Assembly: GCF_022919095.1 (NCBI RefSeq)
Contig: NZ_CP095073.1
Location: forward strand, 992,001 to 1,056,000
Reading direction: 5' to 3'
Length of the DNA stretch: 64,000 nt
DNA from: Halobacillus salinarum
Lineage (GTDB): Bacteria > Bacillota > Bacilli > Bacillales > Halobacillaceae
This document shows, one piece after another, positions 9,042 to 24,362 of this stretch; positions within the stretch are counted from its first letter, which is position 1; each line of letters begins with the position of its first letter. The notes below the pieces were generated by a model. That model saw only the letters and a list, made by a program, of their open reading frames with translations. It was not told where the DNA came from and ran no database searches. The position numbers and the translations under genes are program-made.

Positions 9042-9080
9042 GCTCTGTTCACATTGTATGTTGATGTGAGAAATCAGCAC

Positions 9081-9113
9081 AAAAAAAGAATCTCCGCCTA
9101 AACACGAGATTCT
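9081..9113 (-). terminator. Terminator for the minus-strand gene at 9114
   Basis: Read on the minus strand, AGAATCTC (9113-9106) pairs with GAGATTCT (9094-9087) and is followed by a T run (9087-9081). It directly abuts the stop codon of the small membrane protein gene. Confidence 0.8.
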
Positions 9114-9335
9114 CTAACCATTGTTTATATTTTGTCTGATGAACATGATATTTACAGCTGCAAAATACAGAATGAATGTAAATAGAAAGGCTTCCTTATA
9201 TCCCTCTTTGCCCAAATAATAAAAGAGGGTACAAGGAACAAGTGCTGAAACTAATAAGGCTGTTTTGGGGTTGCTATTAACCAATTGTAATGCCAATAAC
9301 AATGTACACACTGTTATGATAATCATTATCCACAT
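9114..9335 (-). CDS. Small membrane protein, function unknown
   Basis: A 73-residue, highly hydrophobic protein with two to three predicted transmembrane segments (MWIMIIITVCTLLLALQLV, then TALLVSALVPCTLFYYLG, then AFLFTFILYFAAVNIMF) and a short polar end. The start ATG at 9335 has a near-perfect TTGGAGG seven bases upstream on the minus strand; a longer in-frame start at 9458 lacks such a site. It has its own terminator and is convergent with upp. I do not recognise the family. Confidence 0.7.
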   Translation of the reverse strand: MWIMIIITVCTLLLALQLVNSNPKTALLVSALVPCTLFYYLGKEGYKEAFLFTFILYFAAVNIMFIRQNINNG

Positions 9336-9524
9336 CACGATGCCTCCAATAGCAGAACATGTAGTGATCTTAATTTTACCATAAACGAACAACTCTTGGA
9401 CATTTTGCAAAACTCCCTGAAATCGATAGAAAAATTTTACAACCATTTGTGCTTGCAAGCAGCCGCCCTTTTTTGCATAGGAAGCCTTAAAAGAAACACA
9501 CTATAGCAAAAAGGAGCTTCTGAA

Positions 9525-11686
9525 ATGCGGCGACTGCACTTCCTCATTCTACTCACAGCTTTATTCCTCTTAGTATGCGGTTTCGATCAGGCCGACGAGA
9601 AAACAATTATCATTGAACTCGACGAAAATCCGGACAAATTCATCGAAGCTGCAGAACTCCGGCTTCCAAGACTTGAAGTTGTTGCCGAATACAACACGAT
9701 TTTTCAAGGTGTCGCGATTAAAGGTACCCCTAAGGAATTGGATAAAATCTCTCGTCTTGATACGGTCATCAACAGCTATCCTGTCCATACGTACCGCGCC
9801 TTAGCTGAATCAGCTCCTTCGTATTCGACCGATGCAATCAGACAAAGAATGGACCTTCCCTACACAGGCAAAGGAGTAAAAGTAGGGGTCATTGATACAG
9901 GGATCGATTATAAGCATCCCGATTTAAAGAAAAATTATAAAGGCGGCTTTGACGTCGTTGATTTTGACGACGACCCCATGGAAACAGAGGACAAGGGCGC
10001 TACCGAGCATGGGACACATGTGGCCGGCATCATTGCTGCCAATGGAAAAATGAAAGGCATTGCTCCGGATGCCGAGCTCTATGCTTACCGTGCCCTCGGC
10101 CCTGGCGGTGCAGGAAGCTCTGTCCAAGTCATTGCTGCCATCGAAGAAGCAGTGGAGGACGGGATGGACGTCATTAACCTGTCGCTTGGAAATGACGTGA
10201 ACGGACCGGACTGGCCGACGACGAAAGCTGTGAATAAAGCCATTGAACTCGGAACGACCGTGATTGTAGCAGCGGGAAACTCAGGTCCAGACAAATGGAC
10301 GGTCGGTTCCCCGGCGACTTCTCCCGAAGCGATTACGGTAGGGGCCGCTTCACTTTCCTCACAAATTCCTTTTTTAACAGTCCGTGGTGAAAAAGCAAAA
10401 ATTCCGCTTCTTCCACTTCAAGGCTCGGTCAAATGGGACATCACGAAATCGTATCCGATTGTTGAAGGAGGCACAGGAAGAAGCACTCTCCACGGCGTCT
10501 CCGGAAAAATTGTCTTAATGCAGCGCGGCGATAGAATTTCATTTGCCGCTAAGGCGTTGAATGCCTACCGAGGAGGAGCGGAAGCCGTCATTATTTATAA
10601 CAATCAGGACGGAAGCTTCCAAGGTTCTATTAAAGGAACAGAACTGCCGATCCCTGTCGCAGCGATTACGAAAGAAGCAGGGGAGTGGTTGAAGAAGTAT
10701 GCGGTCGAATCCCGGCAGTGGGTTGAAACCAACCGGCAGACAGCTGATGAGACGCTGGCTTCCTTCAGCTCAAGAGGCCCGGTAACAACGAGCTGGGCTA
10801 TTAAGCCGGACATCGTCGCACCAGGCGTAGATATTTTAAGTACAGTGCCAGGCGGATACAAAGCTTTGAACGGCACGAGCATGGCTTCCCCCCATGTAGC
10901 GGCTTTAGCGGCTTTGATGCTGGAAGCACATCCAAATTGGACGCCGGAAAAAATAAAAGCAGCCCTCATGTCGAGCGCTGACTTGATTCACAACAGTCAA
11001 GGGAAGGCTATTCCGACTGAGCAGGGGCTGGATATATTGATCCCGAGGAAGCGATAGAGCCTTCTCTCATTATAGAGCCAGGCGGATTGCAGTTTGGCCG
11101 GATGGAAAAAGACAGCTTCCTTCATAAAAAGACGAACATTACGATAACTAATACGGCCAATCATTCGCAGCGCGTGACGATCGATACGCCTAAAAAAGTC
11201 AACGGTCTGTCCTGGAATCTGCCGCGCTCGGTCACGCTTAGCCCGGGTCAGTCGAAAGCACTCCCATTTGAAGCCGACCTTTCAAAAGCCTTTTTAAAAG
11301 ACGGCATTCACCAGGGGTATCTGACGCTTGTAAGTGACGGAAAAACCTATCATGTTCCATATTTGTTTATGAAAAAGGACGACGATTACGCAAAGATTTC
11401 CGGTTTCGAGCTCTATCAGGACTGGGAGACAACGAAGGATTTAGCCTACCGCTTCTATTTAGCCGAAGATGTTGACCGGGTCACCGTGGAGCTTTACCGC
11501 TCAGGAACGATGCTGAATCAAGGTCGGTTATTCACGCTCGAAAATCCTAAAGCAGGCATGGTCAAAGGAGAAGCAGACATCCGACTCCCTGAACTTGCCG
11601 GTCCATACGTCGTCGTCGTAACGGTTGAAAAAGACCATAAGAAAACGAGCTATCCTTTTCCGGTTCGATTTAAATCTGAACCCTGA
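9525..11686 (+). pseudogene. S8 (subtilisin-like) serine protease, split by a one-base frameshift
   Basis: Secreted Vpr-like subtilase. Order: signal peptide (1-about 20), I9 propeptide/inhibitor (about 26-91), catalytic domain with Asp124 (VIDTGID), His162 (HGTHVAG) and Ser452 (NGTSMASPHVA), a PA domain inserted at about 285-390, and a C-terminal Ig-like beta domain. The first frame stops at 11057. The second frame (from about 11027) reads GYIDPEEAIEPSLIIEPGG and then continues to 11686, which is the expected continuation. One G appears missing from the run at 11024-11027: restoring it gives an unbroken protein of about 719 residues. It could be a true pseudogene, but atpA shows the identical defect, which favours sequence error. 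Confidence 0.88.
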
Positions 11687-12284
11687 GTAAGAGTATAGGA
11701 AAAGAGAAGAACATCTAGCAGGATTTGATTATGCTGAAAGCGGCTCGCTTACAGGTAAGATCAGTTCGATGCTGACACATCTTTTTGCCGGCATCGAACG
11801 ATCCTGCATCTTTAGATAATTCTCCATTTTTTTGTAGTTCAATATATACAAATTAATGCTTTTTTATTTACATTTCCTCCATGATTAAGGATAATCAAAA
11901 TTGTTTAGACCAATTGTGACAAAATTGTGATCGAAGTGTGTCATTCATTTGTATTTTATATCACAAACTCATTGACATAGAAGTACCCCTATTGTATTCT
12001 TACAGAGGATAGAATGATAAGGTTTACATCAGTGATATCGCTGGATTTCATTACCTTTTTTATCTGTCCTTCGTCATAGGATGCCAGGTCCGGCTCAGCG
12101 CCTCTGCGCAAGCTCCCTGCATTCATAGGTTGTGCCGTTAATTGGTATAATTTTGGGGAAATGGTATAGAATGTCTTGTTATATGAATCGTATACATACC
12201 TGAAAACCGCCCCCTCCAGCCTGAAAACGCACGTCCTGGAATCATTCATTTAGTACGCGAGCAACATGGGAGAAGAGTAATTTT
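11687..12284. other. 598-base gap before the atp operon, no convincing gene
   Basis: Holds an imperfect inverted repeat, GATCAGTTCGATGC (11759-11772) with GCATCGAACGATC (11791-11803), possibly the end of the protease transcript although no T run follows. It also holds AT-rich sequence and candidate promoters for the atp operon (see 11972). An 86-codon minus-strand frame (12249-11989) has no ribosome binding site and no recognisable domain, and I do not call it. Confidence 0.5.
11972..12000 (+). promoter_or_regulatory. Candidate sigma-A promoter for the atp operon
   Basis: Perfect TTGACA (11972-11977), 17-base spacer, TATTCT (11995-12000). This would give a leader of roughly 280 bases before atpI. 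A second, weaker candidate is TTGGTA (12142) with TATAGA (12165), also 17 bases apart. I cannot decide between them from sequence. Confidence 0.4.
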
Positions 12285-12665
12285 ATGCAATCTTACAACC
12301 GAATGATGGCCCGTCAACGCAAATGGATGTTCTACCTTCTAGCATTATTCGTTCTTGGGTGGGGTTTTACACCCTGGAAAACGATTTTCCTCGGCCTTCT
12401 GTTAGGGAGTGTCTTAAGTTTCTACAATCTTTGGACGATGCAAAGAAAAATCCACAAATTAGGTAAACATTCCGCAAAAAAACCGAATACCAAAGAGCGA
12501 AAGCCTGCACTAGGCACACTTTCGCGATTAGCTACAGGCGCATTGGCCGCCGTTGTAGCCCTTCAATTTGAAGAATATTTCCATTTAATTTCTGTAGTAT
12601 TGGGCCTAATGACAGCCTATTTTGTCATTTTTATAGATTACCTGTTCAACAAATCAACACAATAG
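12285..12665 (+). CDS. atpI: ATP synthase subunit I
   Basis: First gene of the F1Fo operon: a 126-residue membrane protein with four hydrophobic segments, two on each side of a basic cytosolic loop (HKLGKHSAKKPNTKERK, about 58-74). AtpI proteins assist c-ring assembly or Mg2+ supply and are not part of the final enzyme. Position directly before atpB is the strongest evidence, since the sequence is poorly conserved in general. GGGAGAAGAG lies upstream of the ATG. Confidence 0.88.
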   Translation: MQSYNRMMARQRKWMFYLLALFVLGWGFTPWKTIFLGLLLGSVLSFYNLWTMQRKIHKLGKHSAKKPNTKERKPALGTLSRLATGALAAVVALQFEEYFHLISVVLGLMTAYFVIFIDYLFNKSTQ

Positions 12666-13412
<747 letters not shown>

Positions 13413-13415
13413 TAA

Positions 13416-13664
<249 letters not shown>

Positions 13665-13671
13665 TGAAGAG

Positions 13672-13707
13672 GGATGGCGAAGGTTGCAGGACAGGCTTCG
13701 CCATTCC
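13672..13707 (+). other. Intercistronic hairpin between atpE and atpF
   Basis: GGATGGCGAAG pairs with CTTCGCCATTCC (one bulged T) right after the atpE stop. No T run follows, so it is not a full terminator; it may stabilise the atpE message or reduce read-through, which would help set the high c-subunit ratio. Confidence 0.55.
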
Positions 13708-13830
13708 TTTAGACGGAACAAAACAGTTATACCCTTTGTGTTTAATGGAAAAACTTCGACTTAATCTTTTAAGCCGGGTTTTTCTCATGTAAAGCCCATG
13801 ACAGGACTGTGTTGAAAGGAGTGTGCAACA

Positions 13831-14358
13831 GTGCAAAGTTTGACAGGATTTTTGATTCTCGGTGCCGAGGCTGGCGGCCTGAACATCGGCGATATGCTCG
13901 TTCAGCTGATTATTTTCCTAGTATTACTGGCTTTATTAGGAAAGTTTGCCTGGGGACCTTTCATGAACATGATGAAAGAAAGAGAAGACTACATCTCTAA
14001 CGAAATAGATACGGCTGAAAAGAGCCGCGAAGAAGCCCAGCGCTTACAGCGTGAAGCTACAGAAGAGTTGAAGAAGACAAGACAGGATGCGCAGAGCATT
14101 ATTGAAGAAGCCCGTAACACGGCAGCACAGCAGGAAAAATCGATCATTGAAACCGCTCGTAAAGAGTCGGACCGCATGAAAGAAGCGGCTCGTCAGGAGA
14201 TCGAGCAGGAGCGCGACAAGGCTGTTCAGCAGCTGAAGGACCAAGTGGCAACGATGTCCGTGATGATCGCTTCGAAGGTGATCGAGAAAGAATTGTCTGA
14301 ACAGGATCAGCAGAAGCTGATTGATGAATATATCACAGAAGCAGGCGAAGATCGATGA
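13831..14358 (+). CDS. atpF: ATP synthase Fo subunit b
   Basis: Peripheral stalk subunit: one N-terminal membrane helix ([20 protein letters not shown], about 21-40) followed by a long charged coiled coil to residue 175 that reaches F1 and contacts delta. GTG start at 13831 preceded by AAAGGAG. It overlaps atpH by four bases (ATGA), so the two are translationally coupled. Confidence 0.95.
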   Translation: MQSLTGFLILGAEAGGLNIGDMLVQLIIFLVLLALLGKFAWGPFMNMMKEREDYISNEIDTAEKSREEAQRLQREATEELKKTRQDAQSIIEEARNTAAQQEKSIIETARKESDRMKEAARQEIEQERDKAVQQLKDQVATMSVMIASKVIEKELSEQDQQKLIDEYITEAGEDR

Positions 14359-14897
14359 GTGTACCTATTTTAGCGAAACGGTATGCGCAAGCTCTTTTTC
14401 AACTCGCTCAGGAACGTTCCAAGCTCGAACAGTTTGAAACAGAATTAAGAACGATGCGCGAAGTTTTAAGCAGCAACGACAAGCTTTTCACTTTTCTAAA
14501 GCATCCGAAGGTTTCATTGGATCAGAAGAAAAAAGTGATCGACGAATCGTTCGGCGCTTTTTCCAGTGAACTCGTCAACACGTCGAAGCTGTTACTGGAG
14601 CGCCACCGCGAAGGGATTATCCCTGAGATGGCCGGTCAGTTTATCGCTTTAATGAATGAGAAAAAAGGCATTGCCGATGCAACGGTTTATTCCGTCCGCG
14701 CTTTGTCTGACGATGAAAAACAGAAGATTTCCCAGACGTTTGCGGCTAAAGTCGGCAAGCAGTCATTGAACATAACTAATATTACTGAACCGAACTTGCT
14801 CGGAGGACTCCGCGTAAGAATCGGGAACCGTATTTTCGATGGTTCTGTCCGCGGCAAGCTTAACCGCATCGAACGTGAACTAGTATCGAAATATTGA
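14355..14897 (+). CDS. atpH: ATP synthase F1 subunit delta
   Basis: Links the top of the alpha3beta3 head to the b stalk. The N-terminal helical domain starts [16 protein letters not shown], and the C-terminal end carries the family motif [27 protein letters not shown]. 180 aa, normal length. Starts within the atpF stop. Confidence 0.95.
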   Translation: MSVPILAKRYAQALFQLAQERSKLEQFETELRTMREVLSSNDKLFTFLKHPKVSLDQKKKVIDESFGAFSSELVNTSKLLLERHREGIIPEMAGQFIALMNEKKGIADATVYSVRALSDDEKQKISQTFAAKVGKQSLNITNITEPNLLGGLRVRIGNRIFDGSVRGKLNRIERELVSKY

Positions 14898-14909
14898 GGA
14901 TAGGGGTGA

Positions 14910-16423
<1,514 letters not shown>

Positions 16424-16451
16424 TCGAATTTGCTGCGAGAAAGGGTGGTGA

Positions 16452-18770
<2,319 letters not shown>

Positions 18771-18780
18771 GCAGCTAAGG

Positions 18781-18817
18781 AAACAGCAGGCGTTCCACGT
18801 TGAACGCCTTCCTGTTT
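18781..18817 (+). other. Intercistronic hairpin between atpD and atpC
   Basis: AAACAGCAGGCGTTC pairs with GAACGCCTTCCTGTTT around a six-base loop; no T run. The second such hairpin inside the operon, likely an RNA stability or partial read-through element. Confidence 0.5.
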
Positions 18818-18831
18818 GACTTACAGCCTAA

Positions 18832-19246
<415 letters not shown>

Positions 19247-19248
<2 letters not shown>

Positions 19249-19277
19249 ACTGCTTTCATTTTGAGAGCAGTTTTTTT
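19247..19277 (+). terminator. Terminator of the atp operon
   Basis: AAACTGCT pairs with AGCAGTTT, loop of eleven bases, seven-T run; the stem begins in the atpC stop codon. Confidence 0.85.
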
Positions 19278-19587
19278 ATGTAAGCTTCCAGCAATCGGAA
19301 GATGAGAGCTCTATCAACCAATAATTCGACGTGAGAGACATGAGAACCGTACGTTCCATCGACTTTTCCGGCAATTATTTCCCGGAAAATACAGCAGATG
19401 ATGTTACTTGCCGTCAAAACGAGTGTGATTTGTCAATATTGCCCGGGAAATAGCAGGCAGGAAATGTCAGTTTACGGCCATTAGTTTCAACCTCTCAAGA
19501 AGAAGGTATAGAGAAATAACGAATTTGACAAATGGGGCTGAACGTGGCACGTTTGGTAAAGTGTTTTGAAATGGAAGAGGTGTTACC
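19278..19587. other. 310-base gap, only a small hairpin seen
   Basis: Contains a perfect eight-base inverted repeat TTTTCCGG / CCGGAAAA (19364-19371 and 19382-19389, ten-base loop) and a TTGACA at 19525 without a good -10. No gene is visible. The promoter of the DUF1146 gene must lie here, but I cannot fix it. Confidence 0.4.
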
Positions 19588-19824
19588 ATGGATCAATATT
19601 TTGCTCAAGACGCAGTGTTAAGCATGATCTCTCATATTATTTTTATCATCATTACGTGGCGCGTGCTGCAATCCTTGAACTTTGACGGATTGTTTAGAAA
19701 GCATCGTGTATTTGAAGCACGAGTGCTGATGATCTTTTTAACGATCGCCATTGCGACCACGGTCAGTAACTTTTTTCTAGATCTGATTTCCTGGTCCAAC
19801 AGTTTAGTGTATTTGTTTCAATAA
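19588..19824 (+). CDS. DUF1146 family small membrane protein (YwzB-like)
   Basis: 78 residues with two membrane segments separated by a basic loop (FRKHRVFEARV). DUF1146 proteins occur at this place, between atpC and ywmB/murAA, in many Bacillaceae; no function is known. GAAGAGGTG precedes the ATG. Confidence 0.85.
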   Translation: MDQYFAQDAVLSMISHIIFIIITWRVLQSLNFDGLFRKHRVFEARVLMIFLTIAIATTVSNFFLDLISWSNSLVYLFQ

Positions 19825-20003
19825 TGGCAAAAGACCCATTTTGGACATTTCAGAAACCCTGCAGCACCTTGTGTCGTCTAATGAAGTGTACCCTGTTGTC
19901 AACTCCTTGAGACGGGCAAGAATTTTGTAAGGATTTGTATCGTATGAAAGAGGTCTTCCCAGGCCAAACTGAAAGTAAGAAACGTGCTTGGGGAGGCATG
20001 AAG

Positions 20004-20720
20004 ATGAAAAGCATTATTTTGAGCGTTTTGTCACTATTGATTGTCGGTGCAGGTGTTGATCCGCAGGAAACGGCGGGAAAGGATCCATCAGGTCTTCCAC
20101 TTGATGAATTTGTGTCGTTTGCTGAGGGTGAACATCTGAAGATCACCAGCTGGTCGGTAACGATGAAGGAAAATGTGAGCAAAGAGAGAGCCGCACACTT
20201 ACAGCAGCAGCTGCGCGCGGATTTGCCACAGGGAACACTTACAGAACAGAACGGATTGAAGGCGAGAAAATGGATACTGAACCGTCATAAATCCGGGAAT
20301 TTCGACGAATCCTTTGTATTGATCCTTCCAAGAAATTCTAATGATCTGCCTGAAATGGTTTACACGCTCAGTTCTGAGGGAACAGCTTCTTTAACGGCGA
20401 TCAATCTCGACAAATATGTCAATTTGATGAAACGTCGTTATTTTACGAAAAATGTCACCATTTTCTCTTGTCTTAAGGCAAATGCTAGTGATATGATAAA
20501 TGATGTTTTAGTCTATCAAAAATTCAAAAATGCATTCAACATAGCAACGATCGAAGAAGTGATTGAGAATAGCTGGACGAGCAGGTCCGGCTACACGGAG
20601 CAGTGGGGAAATGCGTTGCCATTAGCGAAGGATCAGATGAATGTGCAGTTTGCCACCCGAACTTTGGGCGGTAAGACAAACATCACTATTGGCACACCCA
20701 TTATCTCTGCTGAATATTAA
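20004..20720 (+). CDS. ywmB: YwmB family protein
   Basis: Exported protein of unknown function (Pfam family with a TATA-box-binding-like fold), conserved directly before murAA and spoIID. A hydrophobic signal segment (KSIILSVLSLLIVGAG) opens the protein; the mature part is mixed alpha/beta without catalytic motifs. I chose ATG 20004 because GGGGAGG (19990-19996) is seven bases away; ATG 19998 is too close and TTG 19935 adds residues before the signal peptide. 238 aa. Confidence 0.85.
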   Translation: MKSIILSVLSLLIVGAGVDPQETAGKDPSGLPLDEFVSFAEGEHLKITSWSVTMKENVSKERAAHLQQQLRADLPQGTLTEQNGLKARKWILNRHKSGNFDESFVLILPRNSNDLPEMVYTLSSEGTASLTAINLDKYVNLMKRRYFTKNVTIFSCLKANASDMINDVLVYQKFKNAFNIATIEEVIENSWTSRSGYTEQWGNALPLAKDQMNVQFATRTLGGKTNITIGTPIISAEY

Positions 20721-20754
20721 TAATAATGAATATGGACGCGGAGGAGAATGAACC

Positions 20755-22068
20755 TTGGAAAAAATCATCGTCCGTGGTGGGAGGCAGCTGAATGGCACCG
20801 TGAAAGCGGAAGGCGCCAAGAATGCCGTACTGCCTGTCATCGCAGCAAGTATTATTGCAAGTGAAGGAAAAAGCGTACTACACGATGTCCCTGCTTTAGC
20901 TGATGTTTCTACAATTAATGAAGTGATTCGACATATGAATGCCGTAGTAGATGTAGAAGGAAATACGGTATCGATCGACGCTTCAGGCGAATTAACTACA
21001 GAAGCACCAATAGAATATGTTAGAAAAATGAGAGCCTCTGTTCTCGTGCTGGGACCACTTTTGGCCCGGTATGGACACGCGAAGGTTGCCCTTCCAGGCG
21101 GATGTGCGATTGGTTCACGTCCCATTGACCAGCATCTCAAAGGCTTTGAAGCCATGGGTGCCGAGGTTACCGTTGGAAATGGCTATATAGAAGCTGAAGT
21201 AAAAGGACGTCTTACAGGCGCGAAGATTTATTTTGATGTCCCTAGTGTAGGGGCTACCGAGAACGTTATGATGGCTGCAGCGCTTGCGGAAGGAAAAACC
21301 ATCCTTGAGAACTGTGCAAAAGAGCCGGAAATCGTCGATCTAGCGAATTACTTAAATAAAATGGGTGCAAACGTAGTCGGTGCTGGTACAGAAACCATTC
21401 GTATTGAAGGAGTGGATAAACTCACTGGCGCAACACATACCATCATTCCGGACCGGATTGAAGCAGGAACCTTTATGGTAGCTGCTGCGATCACGGGAGG
21501 GAACGTTCTCATACAAGGAGCGATGCATGAGCACTTACGCTCTTTAGTCGCAAAAATGGAAGAGATGGGTGTCATCATTGAAGAAGAAGACGACGGACTT
21601 CGAGTCATTGGTCCTGATTTCTTAAAAGCGACAGACATCAAGACGATGCCGCATCCCGGCTTCCCGACAGATATGCAGTCGCAAATGATGGCGTTGATGC
21701 TGAATGCCCGCGGCACCAGCGTAATTACAGAAACCGTTTTTGAAAACCGCTTCATGCATGTGGAAGAATTCCGCCGCATGAACGCGAACTTGAAAATTGA
21801 AGGACGCAGCGTCATTGTAGAAGGACCTTCCTCCTTACAGGGAGCAGAAGTGGCCGCAACAGACCTGCGTGCCGGAGCAGCACTGATCCTGGCTGGCCTT
21901 GTTGCTGACGGTTACACACGTGTGACAGAGCTTAAGCATCTGGACCGCGGTTACGTAGACTTTGCGGAAAAGCTTGCCGAGCTGGGCGCGGACATCGAAC
22001 GGGTCACAGAAGACGAAGCTGTTTATATGGAAGAAGTAGAACCGAACGAATCCGTTTCGACCTTATAA
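20755..22068 (+). CDS. murAA: UDP-N-acetylglucosamine 1-carboxyvinyltransferase
   Basis: First committed step of peptidoglycan synthesis: transfers enolpyruvate from PEP to UDP-GlcNAc. The PEP-binding, fosfomycin-target Cys lies in [15 protein letters not shown] (about residue 117), with the N-terminal [11 protein letters not shown] and the C-terminal [13 protein letters not shown]. 437 aa. TTG start with GCGGAGGAG upstream. The two-domain inside-out barrel is complete. Confidence 0.97.
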   Translation: MEKIIVRGGRQLNGTVKAEGAKNAVLPVIAASIIASEGKSVLHDVPALADVSTINEVIRHMNAVVDVEGNTVSIDASGELTTEAPIEYVRKMRASVLVLGPLLARYGHAKVALPGGCAIGSRPIDQHLKGFEAMGAEVTVGNGYIEAEVKGRLTGAKIYFDVPSVGATENVMMAAALAEGKTILENCAKEPEIVDLANYLNKMGANVVGAGTETIRIEGVDKLTGATHTIIPDRIEAGTFMVAAAITGGNVLIQGAMHEHLRSLVAKMEEMGVIIEEEDDGLRVIGPDFLKATDIKTMPHPGFPTDMQSQMMALMLNARGTSVITETVFENRFMHVEEFRRMNANLKIEGRSVIVEGPSSLQGAEVAATDLRAGAALILAGLVADGYTRVTELKHLDRGYVDFAEKLAELGADIERVTEDEAVYMEEVEPNESVSTL

Positions 22069-22083
22069 TATACCATCTTAACT

Positions 22084-22116
22084 GCTTGCTCATTTCAAAA
22101 TTGTTGAAATGGGCAA
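22084..22116 (+). terminator. Terminator after murAA
   Basis: GCTTGCTCATTTCAA pairs with TTGAAATGGGCAAGC (one G-T), then ATTTTTA. Confidence 0.8.
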
Positions 22117-22195
22117 GCATTTTTAGTTCTAGCATTTCCTGTTTATGGATACATTTTAGTAGAGGGATCTACTATATGTGTCGGGAGGATGGCGA

Positions 22196-23209
22196 ATGTT
22201 AAGACAAAGATGGTTAGGACTGATCACAGCGGGCGGTCTATTACTGCTCATACTCATGATTCCAACACTCATCGTGGTACCATTTACAGGATCGAACGAA
22301 GTCAACCAGGCGACAGAGACGCAAGCTGTGGAGAAGAAAGCTGAGCTTCCCTCTAAGATTTCACCCTTCTCCGTAAAAGTGTTAAGAAGCAAGACGAATA
22401 AGGTGGAGGAAGTTCCTCTGGAGACGTACGTCGCTCGTGTTGTGGCTTCCGAGATGCCGGTCAACTTCGAGCTCGAAGCCTTAAAGGCACAGGCGCTCGC
22501 TGCAAGAACGTACATTACCCGCGATATGATTGAAGGAAAACCCGTGTCCAACCACGCAGACGTGACGGATACGACGGGAGATCAAGTGTACAAAAACGAC
22601 CAGGAGCTCAGAAGTCAGTGGAAGGATGCCTATGCCGCCAACATGGCTAAGATTAACAAAGCCGTACATGAAACCTCCGGTGAAATCATCACCTATGACG
22701 GCCAGCCGATTTATTCAGCTTTTTTCTCAACAAGTAACGGCTACACAGAAAACTCAGAAGACTACTGGAGCGATGACATTCCTTATTTAAAGAGTGTCGC
22801 AAGTCCCTGGGATCTCGAGTCACCTAAATTTAAGGATCAAAAAATTATAACGACAGACGCCCTCGATGAAGCGCTTGGTGTAGCTCCTACTGCTACCATA
22901 CAAGGTGCCAAAATTACAAAGACTGCTGGAAAACGCGTCGATCACGTGACGATCGGCGGCAAAAGCTTTTCCGGGAGAGAAATCCGTGAAACGTTCAACC
23001 TGCGCTCAAGCGACTTCACCCTGCAGCAAAAAGGCAACCATATTATATTCACGACAAAGGGCTACGGTCACGGAGTCGGCATGAGCCAATACGGGGCAAA
23101 CGGCATGGCGAAAGCCGGCAAGGATTATAAAGAAATTATTCACCATTATTATCAGGAAACGAAAATCTCACCACTCAGCAAGCAGACAGCACTTGCCGAT
23201 CGAAAATAG
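22196..23209 (+). CDS. spoIID: Stage II sporulation protein D, septal lytic transglycosylase
   Basis: With SpoIIM and SpoIIP, remodels septal peptidoglycan during engulfment. One N-terminal membrane helix (about 9-29) anchors it. The catalytic Glu lies in VVASEMPVNFELEALKAQA, followed by AARTYI, FFSTSNGYTENSEDYW and the C-terminal GYGHGVGMSQYGANGMA. 337 aa. ATG 22196 is chosen because GGGAGG sits eight bases upstream; a GTG at 22178 overlaps that site. Expected to be sigma-E controlled, but I did not find a convincing sigma-E promoter here. Confidence 0.94.
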   Translation: MLRQRWLGLITAGGLLLLILMIPTLIVVPFTGSNEVNQATETQAVEKKAELPSKISPFSVKVLRSKTNKVEEVPLETYVARVVASEMPVNFELEALKAQALAARTYITRDMIEGKPVSNHADVTDTTGDQVYKNDQELRSQWKDAYAANMAKINKAVHETSGEIITYDGQPIYSAFFSTSNGYTENSEDYWSDDIPYLKSVASPWDLESPKFKDQKIITTDALDEALGVAPTATIQGAKITKTAGKRVDHVTIGGKSFSGREIRETFNLRSSDFTLQQKGNHIIFTTKGYGHGVGMSQYGANGMAKAGKDYKEIIHHYYQETKISPLSKQTALADRK

Positions 23210-23264
23210 AGAGCTGTTCACGGCTCTCTTATTTCTCTAGTAAAAGAAAAATTTTCCTCTTCAT

Positions 23265-23293
23265 GTATATATTTCTCAGAATCTGATCAGACT
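23265..23293 (+). promoter_or_regulatory. Sigma-F-type promoter for spoIIQ
   Basis: GTATA (23265-23269), 15-base spacer, GATCAGACT (23285-23293), matching GywTA-N15-GnnnAnAhT, about 20 bases before the start codon. spoIIQ is a known sigma-F (and sigma-G) gene. Confidence 0.6.
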
Positions 23294-23313
23294 GATTTTT
23301 GAGGTGATGTACA

Positions 23314-24270
23314 ATGAGAGAGGAAGGTAAGAAAAGCGTGACTAAATTAAAATTTAAACGCTTAATGCGAAAGAAATGGTTGTATCCTGCTTTGTATTTG
23401 ACAGTTGCTGCTTTAGTTCTTGTAGGGGTGTTCTGGTATCAGCAAAGCTCCAATGACGTTGGAAATAAAATTGCTGAACAGCCACAATCAGATGTACAAG
23501 ATGATGTAGTTACTCAAGATCACGATTCACAGGTCGTTATGAACCAAAATGAAAACTTGGACTTGCCTGTAGCAGATGAACAAGCTGCATCGATTGTTAC
23601 CAAGTTCTATGATTACGGCGCATCCAAAGAAGATCAAGAAAGTGCACTGGTCCTATACAACAATAAGTACTACCAAAGTGAAGGCGTCGATTACACGAAG
23701 GAAGACGGAAGCACATTTGATGTCGCGGCTGCTCTATCCGGAACGGTCACAGAAGTGAAAGAGGATCCACTTTATGGAAATGTAGTAGAAATCACTCACG
23801 ATGATGATGTAACGACGGTTTACGCAAGTCTGGACGAAGTTTCTGTTGAAGCAGGTTCTGAAGTTATTCAAGGCGATGTACTAGGAAAAGCCGGCACGAA
23901 CTCTTTTGGACAAGCGAGCGGCGTTCACGTACACTTCGAAGTCCGCAATGAAGGAAAACCTGTCAACCCTGAGAAATTCTTTGGTCAGCCTATCAGCAAA
24001 ATCAAAGAAGAAGCAGCTAAACAGGATGAAGCTGTGAAAGAAGAAGCAGCTCCTAATGCGACGACCGAAGAACAGCCAACCCAGGATCAACAGATTACTG
24101 ACGATCCAGCTCAAGGTACAAACAGTGCTGATGAAGATGCAGATGCAGGGAATGAATCAGAGCCTGGCGAGGAAGATGGCCAGTCCACTGACGATGAACT
24201 TGCTCCTGATGACGAACAGCAAGCACCTAGTGAAGACAGTGCTTCATCACTGCCTTCCACACAAGCTTAA
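23314..24270 (+). CDS. spoIIQ: Stage II sporulation protein Q
   Basis: Forespore membrane protein whose LytM-type domain binds SpoIIIAH across the septum to form the engulfment ratchet and feeding-tube channel. Membrane helix about 29-46; LytM domain about 90-225 with the HVHFEVRNEGKPVNP end. The first metal-ligand His of active M23 peptidases is replaced (SEGVDYTKEDG where HxGxD is expected), so it is a binding rather than hydrolytic domain, as in B. subtilis. The last about 95 residues are an acidic Glu/Asp/Gln-rich tail, longer than in B. subtilis (318 against 283 aa). GAGGTGAT precedes the ATG. Confidence 0.94.
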   Translation: MREEGKKSVTKLKFKRLMRKKWLYPALYLTVAALVLVGVFWYQQSSNDVGNKIAEQPQSDVQDDVVTQDHDSQVVMNQNENLDLPVADEQAASIVTKFYDYGASKEDQESALVLYNNKYYQSEGVDYTKEDGSTFDVAAALSGTVTEVKEDPLYGNVVEITHDDDVTTVYASLDEVSVEAGSEVIQGDVLGKAGTNSFGQASGVHVHFEVRNEGKPVNPEKFFGQPISKIKEEAAKQDEAVKEEAAPNATTEEQPTQDQQITDDPAQGTNSADEDADAGNESEPGEEDGQSTDDELAPDDEQQAPSEDSASSLPSTQA

Positions 24271-24301
24271 AAAATGGAGGTCTCGTACCTCCATTTTTTT
24301 G
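24269..24301 (+). terminator. Terminator after spoIIQ
   Basis: AAAAAATGGAGGT pairs with ACCTCCATTTTTTT around a five-base loop. Confidence 0.88.
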
Positions 24302-24313
24302 TGCTTTTTTATT

Positions 24314-24362
24314 TTGTCCCTGTCACATAACCCTGGCAAGCGGGACAAAGAAACAGGGACAA
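24314..24362. repeat. Inverted repeat TTGTCCCTGT / ACAGGGACAA
   Basis: Perfect ten-base arms (24314-24323 and 24353-24362), with a further GGGACAA inside. The motif, followed by a G7 run and CCTGACCC, resembles short dispersed intergenic repeats that I have seen in Bacillaceae genomes. No gene is present. Confidence 0.5.

Noticed and set aside
11989-12249. 86-codon minus-strand gene before atpI
   Set aside because: No ribosome binding site, no recognisable domain, and it lies over candidate atp promoters.
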